DNA from: CAYJBP01 sp964368605
GTDB lineage: Bacteria; Bacillota; Dehalobacteriia; UBA4068
DNA length: 29,182 nt
Reading direction: 5' to 3'
Assembly (NCBI GenBank): GCA_964368605.1
Contig: CAYJBP010000019.1
Coordinates: 1 to 29,182, forward strand
Position numbers and translations under genes: made by a program. Positions 25,018-29,182 of the stretch are shown here, one piece after another. The notes beneath the pieces are model-generated. The model was not told the origin of the DNA and made no database searches. It saw nothing but the letters and a program-made list of their open reading frames with translations. Numbering within the stretch: position 1 is the first letter of the stretch; the number at the start of each line of letters is the position of its first letter.

Positions 25018-26901
25018 ATGGATATTAATAATATAACGAGCCAACCTAAACTAAATAGTAATGCGCCGATTATGCCCGAGCTTTCGCTAAAAGATTTGCC
25101 CAAGCAAGCGGCCTTTAATGCCAAAGTTCTATTTACAAATGGCGAAACGGTAAATTTAAAAACAAGTAATGGCCTTATCCTTAAAGCTCGTATCGAAGGC
25201 AACCCTACTTTAAAGCAGGGCAGCGATATTGTGCTTAAAGTTAGCCAAAATGATGGCCAAACTTTGGTATTAAAGGTGGTAGAGCAGGCCGCATCTACCC
25301 CCCATCAGCAGGCAAGCATTGGCAATCATCCCGGCTTTGATTCGGCGGCTTATAAAGCCTTGCCGGCCGATATTCAAAATATACTCAGCCGAGTTTTAAG
25401 CGAAAATTTACCGGCCGACCAAGCAGGCCAAATCCTTAAAGATGCCTTAAGCAATTATCCGAATGCAAGCGGCATAAAGGCCGATTTAGCCACGGTTTTA
25501 AGCGATTTAAAGTTAAACCCCGGCTTTGTGCAAGGCTTATTCAATCAAGTAAATTCGGCACCCGATTTGGGCAATTTGCTTAGCCAATTAAGCAATTCTT
25601 TGCAGGCCATGCTTAATAATAATAGCCCTATTCTAAGCGGGGAAAATAGCCAAATTATCAATCAAATCTTAAATCAGCTTTTGGCTGCCGCTAAACCAAA
25701 TGGCGAGCAAGTGGCCAATCAAAATCCTAATCAAGCCGGCAATCAAGCAGGCAGTCAGCTTGCTAACCAGGCTACTAATCAGGGCGGTAATCAGCTTATT
25801 AATCAAGCAGCAATGGCCAATTCCGGTTTGGTTGGTACAAATGCCGATTTAGGCCAAAATACTACCCTTATTACTTCTCTAAATAGCCAGCTTAATCCTG
25901 CTGCTGCCGATAATATTTTAAGCAATTTGCCAAATAATCAGCAAGCGGCGGTTAATCCTGATTTGGCTAATCAAAGTGCCCCTAAGCTATCTTTGGCGCA
26001 AACCATGCCTTTATTTGGGCAGCCCGCTCAAGCGGATGCCGCAGCCATGGCTAGCCCTAATCCTAAGCAGGCCGCCGATTTAGCGGCAAATTTAAGCCTA
26101 AACTCAAGCGATAATCAGGCATCCGGCCCTGCTAATACGGCAAATCAGGCTATCGAGCTTAATCTTAATCAAATTAGCCAAAACTTGGGGGCTTTGGGTT
26201 TAAATAGCGATCAGCAAAATGCCTTAATTGAGCAGATTAGGCAAATTGCCGCCGAATTATACCCTAATAACAGTTTTTCGCTTAAGGCGGCTAATGATTT
26301 TATCGCCAATTTATTTGTAAAATTAAGCCCCGATTTGGCCGAAAATAGCCCAAAACTGCAACAAAATATTCAAGAACTGGATTTGCGCCTACAGGTATTT
26401 AAAGAGGCTTTGCTCAATTCCGATTTGCCGCAAAAGGAGGATTTACTTAATTTAACCAATAAGTTATTACAGCAATTAGAGCCGCAGCGATATTTGCCCG
26501 ACCGTTTGGTGGCATTGCAGATTCCGATTTTTGATCAAAACCAGCAAAAAACCGCCGCTTTATATGTATATAAAAGGGCGGGCAAAGATCGGCAAATCGA
26601 TCCGGAGGATACCAGTATTTTGCTGGCTTTACAAACGGCGCATTTAGGCCGTTTAGAGGCCTTAATCGATATCAAAGGCCGCCAATTGGCCATCAAGATG
26701 GAAATTAGTGCCGTAGATGCGATTGGCTTTTTGCGCAATCAAACCGCTAGCCTTTATCACTTAATCAGCGAGGCCGGTTATAGCTTAATTAATACCACAG
26801 TGGGGCCTTTGCAAAGCCTGGTAAATAATAGCCAGCAGGCGATTGCTGCCATGGATCAGTATCGTCATAGTTTTGGTTCAAAATACGATTTTAAGATTTA
26901 G
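25018..26901 (+). CDS. FliK-like flagellar hook-length control protein
   Basis: This 627-residue protein has a long low-complexity middle (about 230-390), rich in N, Q, A and L with repeated NQ words such as NQAGNQAGSQLANQ. Its C-terminal domain (about 490-600) fits the Flg_hook fold: LVALQIPIFDQNQQKTAALYVY and LIDIKGRQLAIKMEISAVDA. FliK-type proteins are exported and measure the hook, then switch export specificity through FlhB. The next gene is an FlhB C-terminal homologue, which supports this. Sequence similarity in this family is low, so it could be a second, FliK-like accessory rather than the main ruler. Confidence 0.8.
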   Translation: MDINNITSQPKLNSNAPIMPELSLKDLPKQAAFNAKVLFTNGETVNLKTSNGLILKARIEGNPTLKQGSDIVLKVSQNDGQTLVLKVVEQAASTPHQQASIGNHPGFDSAAYKALPADIQNILSRVLSENLPADQAGQILKDALSNYPNASGIKADLATVLSDLKLNPGFVQGLFNQVNSAPDLGNLLSQLSNSLQAMLNNNSPILSGENSQIINQILNQLLAAAKPNGEQVANQNPNQAGNQAGSQLANQATNQGGNQLINQAAMANSGLVGTNADLGQNTTLITSLNSQLNPAAADNILSNLPNNQQAAVNPDLANQSAPKLSLAQTMPLFGQPAQADAAAMASPNPKQAADLAANLSLNSSDNQASGPANTANQAIELNLNQISQNLGALGLNSDQQNALIEQIRQIAAELYPNNSFSLKAANDFIANLFVKLSPDLAENSPKLQQNIQELDLRLQVFKEALLNSDLPQKEDLLNLTNKLLQQLEPQRYLPDRLVALQIPIFDQNQQKTAALYVYKRAGKDRQIDPEDTSILLALQTAHLGRLEALIDIKGRQLAIKMEISAVDAIGFLRNQTASLYHLISEAGYSLINTTVGPLQSLVNNSQQAIAAMDQYRHSFGSKYDFKI

Positions 26902-26915
26902 CGAGGCTTACTTTT

Positions 26916-27242
26916 ATGGATAATATTAATAATAGTGAACAAAAAGCCAGGCCTAAATCATTAAAAAGGGCGGCGGCTTTACGTTATAATCCGGGTGTAG
27001 ACGAAGTACCTATTTTAACGGCATATGGCCAGGGGCATTTGGCCGAGAAGATTATCGACAAGGCAACCGAGGCGGATATTCCGATTGTGCAGGATAATGC
27101 CTTGGCCGATATGTTGGCTGCGATGAATTTGGGCGAGGAGATTCCGCCGGCTTTATATGCGGCGGTGGCGCAAATTTTGGTATTTATTAGCGAAAGCGAT
27201 CGTCAATATGGCCAAAAAATACAAAGTTTAGCTAAAAAATAG
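26916..27242 (+). CDS. FlhB C-terminal domain homologue (FlhX/YlqH-like)
   Basis: This 108-residue protein matches the cytoplasmic C-terminal domain of FlhB/EscU export proteins without the membrane part. The match covers KRAAALRYNPGVDEVPILTA and GHLAEKIIDKATEADIPIV, ending in a VAQILVFI helix. The self-cleaving NPTH of FlhB is replaced by NPG-V (N25-P26-G27), so it should not cleave itself. Free-standing copies occur widely in Bacillota (YlqH in Bacillus subtilis) and can partly replace FlhB-C. It starts 14 bases after the FliK-like gene. Confidence 0.9.
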   Translation: MDNINNSEQKARPKSLKRAAALRYNPGVDEVPILTAYGQGHLAEKIIDKATEADIPIVQDNALADMLAAMNLGEEIPPALYAAVAQILVFISESDRQYGQKIQSLAKK

Positions 27243-27299
27243 GATTTGGGTCTTGAATTTAGCCTTTAAAAATGGCATAATAAAAGGGGTGATTAAATT

Positions 27300-27647
27300 A
27301 TGGATATTAACAGTTTAGGGTTTTTAACAAATACCTATACAACCGAGCCGCAAAAAGTGGCGGCCGATGATAATTTTGGCCAATTATTTATGGATACGAT
27401 GAGCCAGGCTTTAAACGAAAAAGTTTTAAATACCACAGCCCAAACCGACGGGCAAACACCAAGCCAAGCGGGCAATTCTTTGGATCAGATGCAGCCTTAT
27501 ATTTTGGCGGCTGCTGTTAACGAGGATATAAGTGCGCAGCAATCGACGATGCTTTTTATGTTATCGATGATGGCGCAAGAATTTGAAGGCAGCGAAATGG
27601 GCTATTTAATGGATGTTTTTAGCGCTGCTCAAAATTCAATCGAATAA
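27300..27647 (+). CDS. Hypothetical protein in flagellar cluster
   Basis: I do not recognise this 115-residue protein. It starts MDINSLGF, echoing MDINNI of the FliK-like gene, has a polar Gln/Thr/Ser middle, and ends in Met-rich amphipathic helices (STMLFMLSMMAQEFEG). No signal peptide or membrane helix is seen. AAAGGGGTG precedes the ATG. Its place between flagellar genes suggests an exported or chaperone-like flagellar accessory, but that is only context. Confidence 0.65.
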   Translation: MDINSLGFLTNTYTTEPQKVAADDNFGQLFMDTMSQALNEKVLNTTAQTDGQTPSQAGNSLDQMQPYILAAAVNEDISAQQSTMLFMLSMMAQEFEGSEMGYLMDVFSAAQNSIE

Positions 27648-27664
27648 TTTTTTTAGGGGCAGAT

Positions 27665-28759
27665 ATGGAACTTGGTCTTAATTATTATCAAATTTTGCAG
27701 GTACGTTTTAATGCCGAAAAATCCGATATTATGGCTGCCTATCGTCGTTTATCAAAGATGTATCATCCGGATATAAGTTTATTGCCGAATGCAAATGAGA
27801 TGATGGCTAAAATTAATTTGGCTTATGATACGCTTTATGATGATAAAAAGCGCAAGGCATATAATAGCAGTAATTTTGCATTGGTGGCCGATGATGCTAA
27901 AGTTGCTATCGAGCAGGCTCAAGTAGCATTGAGTTCTTATTTTGATGCTCTTTTGAACAATGATTATAATCGAGCCTATCGTTTACTTTGTTTAAATGAT
28001 AAAAGGTATGTAACATTAAGCAGTTTTATAAAGTGGCGGCAAGCGGTGCGCGAATTATATACGATGCGCGAATTTGATATTAACAATGGCAAATACATTC
28101 ATGATTTTGCGATGGAAAACAAGCGTAAGGTGGCGGCTATTGGTTTTAATGTAAATGTAATCGAGCGTGATTATGCATCGGGGCGCAATGAGTATTATAG
28201 TTTTAACAAGTATATAGTTTTTGAAAACGGGCAGGCCGGTGTATATTTGGGTTATCGAGATTTGCATGAGATAGCCCGAAATATCGAGAGTTTGGTACGC
28301 AAGCGCGAAAAGGGTTTAATGGAGGAGCATTGGCTTAAGCATTGGCAAAACACCGATCGTTTAAGCGGATTATTATCTAAAGAGGGTTTATTAACCGAGG
28401 CAAAGACCGAGATTTATCGTAGTCAGCGTTATAAAAGGCAAATAACGATAGCCCGAATAAAGTTACAGCCACAAACTTTGGTTGCACAAAACCAGATAGA
28501 TTTGGCAACAGAGGCGGTGGGGCAAGCGATTAAAAAGTCGCTTAGGTTAACGGATACGGCAGCGCATTTGGGCAATGGCACATATATTATTTTATTTTCC
28601 GAATTAAAAAAGCGGCATGCTAATCATATTATAGGTCGTTTGGCGCAAAAAATGGAGCAAGCGGCCGGCCAAGCCGGCAAGGCAACATTTAGTTGTAAAT
28701 ATGATTTTGAGCCATATAAGCAAGGTTCGATTGATAGTTATTTGCGGCAAATATACTAA
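27665..28759 (+). CDS. J-domain protein fused to an NTF2-like and a degenerate GGDEF domain
   Basis: The first 66 residues are a J domain with an intact HPD (34-36), so it should be able to stimulate a DnaK ATPase. No glycine-rich or zinc part of true DnaJ follows. Residues about 75-205 look like an NTF2/SnoaL-type fold (YFDALLNNDYNRAYRLL, then beta-rich YYSFNKYIVFENGQAGVY). From about 230 the pattern of a GGDEF domain appears: DRLSGLLSKEGLLTEAKTEI, then RLTDTAAHLGNGTYIILF, with GNGTY (303-307) in place of GGDEF. It lacks catalytic residues, so cyclase activity is unlikely; a regulatory or structural role is inferred. It follows the flagellar genes by 17 bases. Confidence 0.8.
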   Translation: MELGLNYYQILQVRFNAEKSDIMAAYRRLSKMYHPDISLLPNANEMMAKINLAYDTLYDDKKRKAYNSSNFALVADDAKVAIEQAQVALSSYFDALLNNDYNRAYRLLCLNDKRYVTLSSFIKWRQAVRELYTMREFDINNGKYIHDFAMENKRKVAAIGFNVNVIERDYASGRNEYYSFNKYIVFENGQAGVYLGYRDLHEIARNIESLVRKREKGLMEEHWLKHWQNTDRLSGLLSKEGLLTEAKTEIYRSQRYKRQITIARIKLQPQTLVAQNQIDLATEAVGQAIKKSLRLTDTAAHLGNGTYIILFSELKKRHANHIIGRLAQKMEQAAGQAGKATFSCKYDFEPYKQGSIDSYLRQIY

Positions 28760-28944
28760 AAATTAAAAGTTTTTTTGATTCTTTTTTTGAAAAAAAATAG
28801 ACCTTGAATTGTTTGATTTTTTAAGTAGATTAAGGGGTTGGGGCAAATAATTGCGCCGCCTCTTTTTTATTTATTTTGATTATTGGTGAATTGGTTTTGT
28901 TTGCTTTATTTCTTGTGTTGTAAATTTTTTTGTTCTTTCCTATG
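28760..28944. other. Intergenic region after the J-domain gene
   Basis: No gene is seen. It holds the terminator at 28833-28868 and is T-rich on the plus strand around it. Confidence 0.5.
28833..28868 (+). terminator. Intrinsic terminator of the flagellar accessory cluster
   Basis: A GC-rich stem with two mismatches and some G-U pairs (GGGGTTGGGGCA against TGCGCCGCCTC) is followed by six T. It lies about 75 bases past the J-domain gene. Confidence 0.7.
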
Positions 28945-29182
28945 TTGGTTTAAGCACGAGCCTATAATCCGAACCGAAGTTGCATACCCTAAAAGGCTAG
29001 CAGCCGAAGATAAGATGTGTGGCCAAAGTGCCTATGTAATAGGATAATTGATTAATCTAGCAAATGTAGTTGGAGCGGTATTTTTCATTTTTCAGGTGGG
29101 GCGGTTTTTGCCCCGTCTGGAAAATGAAAAATAAAGGCCGTAATGTTTGAGGAGCTAATAGCCACCAGGGATACGAGCTTCA
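28945..29182 (+). ncRNA. Probable structured RNA, class not identified, running off the window
   Basis: No coding frame covers this stretch, yet it folds well on the plus strand. A hairpin at 29081-29131 pairs 22 bases without mismatch around a GGTTTTT loop, and A29080 and T29079 extend it to 24 pairs. Three of its pairs are G-U on this strand and would be A-C clashes on the other. A further helix joins TTGCATA (28979-28985) to TATGTAA (29033-29039), enclosing small hairpins GGCT-AGC-AGCC and GGC-CAAAGT-GCC. It begins after a terminator, so it is a new transcript. I could not match it to RNase P, tmRNA, SRP RNA, 6S RNA or a common riboswitch by their motifs. Large RNAs of anaerobic Bacillota (OLE, ROOL, GOLLD, raiA motif) are candidates I cannot verify. 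Confidence 0.65.
29079..29133 (+). repeat. 24-bp hairpin inside the putative RNA
   Basis: Arms 29079-29102 and 29110-29133 pair fully, with a UUUUUCAUUUUUCAG outer half and a GGGGC inner half. The loop is GGUUUUU. No T-run follows, so this is not a terminator. Confidence 0.85.

Noticed and set aside
28963..28968. TATAAT as a promoter -10
   Set aside because: No acceptable -35 lies 15 to 19 bases upstream, and the hexamer falls inside the folded region, so it is more likely part of the RNA.
1..29182. CRISPR array, prophage or transposase genes
   Set aside because: No regularly spaced direct repeats, phage structural genes, integrases or transposases were seen in any frame.

Overview
The window reads as a chromosomal segment of an anaerobic, flagellated member of the Bacillota, possibly the Negativicutes or a related clostridial line. 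The grounds are a single-chain DnaE of the DnaE1 type, a long-form ribosome hibernation factor beside comF, CheD with CheA and CheY, a free-standing FlhB C-terminal homologue, strong AGGAGG-type ribosome binding sites and moderately low GC. Species cannot be named. A run of 100 N at 17996-18095 has the same 55 bases on both sides, which points to a k-mer assembly of metagenomic or short-read origin.

Layout. 1-299 is non-coding and carries two palindromic elements. 300-4914 (+) holds radC, dnaE and a macro-domain ADP-ribose hydrolase. 5117-14021 (+) is one tight operon for a membrane-bound energy-converting [NiFe] hydrogenase fused to an Mrp-type cation antiporter (Mbh-like, group 4). Its order is small K-like subunit, catalytic large subunit, HypA, HypB, seven small Mrp-like subunits, an MnhD-like antiporter with an MbhI-like tail, a NuoH-like subunit, a NuoB-like subunit and an 8Fe ferredoxin subunit. 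prs (14076-15023, +) follows and ends at a strong hairpin shared with a convergent small zinc-ribbon gene. 15138-17484 is on the minus strand: zinc-ribbon protein, a dispersed repeat, long HPF, ComF and a one-helix hypothetical protein.

17657-20614 (+) holds a lipoprotein interrupted by the assembly gap, a TagO/WecA-type polyprenyl-phosphate glycosyl-1-phosphate transferase, an SH3b protein and a 46-residue gene missed by a length cutoff. 20615-20996 is repeat-rich. Then come a VanZ-like membrane protein and the cheD-cheY-cheA operon (all minus). From 25018 (+) runs a flagellar accessory cluster: a FliK-like hook-length protein, an FlhB-C homologue, an unknown 115-residue protein, and a fusion of a J domain, an NTF2-like domain and a decayed GGDEF domain.

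The last roughly 240 bases contain a very well-formed RNA fold. A 24-bp helix uses three G-U pairs that only work on the plus strand. This is probably the start of a large structured non-coding RNA or long leader that continues past the window.

Together the hydrogenase genes would let ferredoxin-driven proton reduction pump ions across the membrane. The che and flagellar genes imply motility. The most unusual items are the structured RNA at the right edge, the DnaJ/degenerate-GGDEF protein in a flagellar setting, and the rearranged Mbh operon with HypAB inside it, an H-I fusion and a large subunit without a maturation tail.
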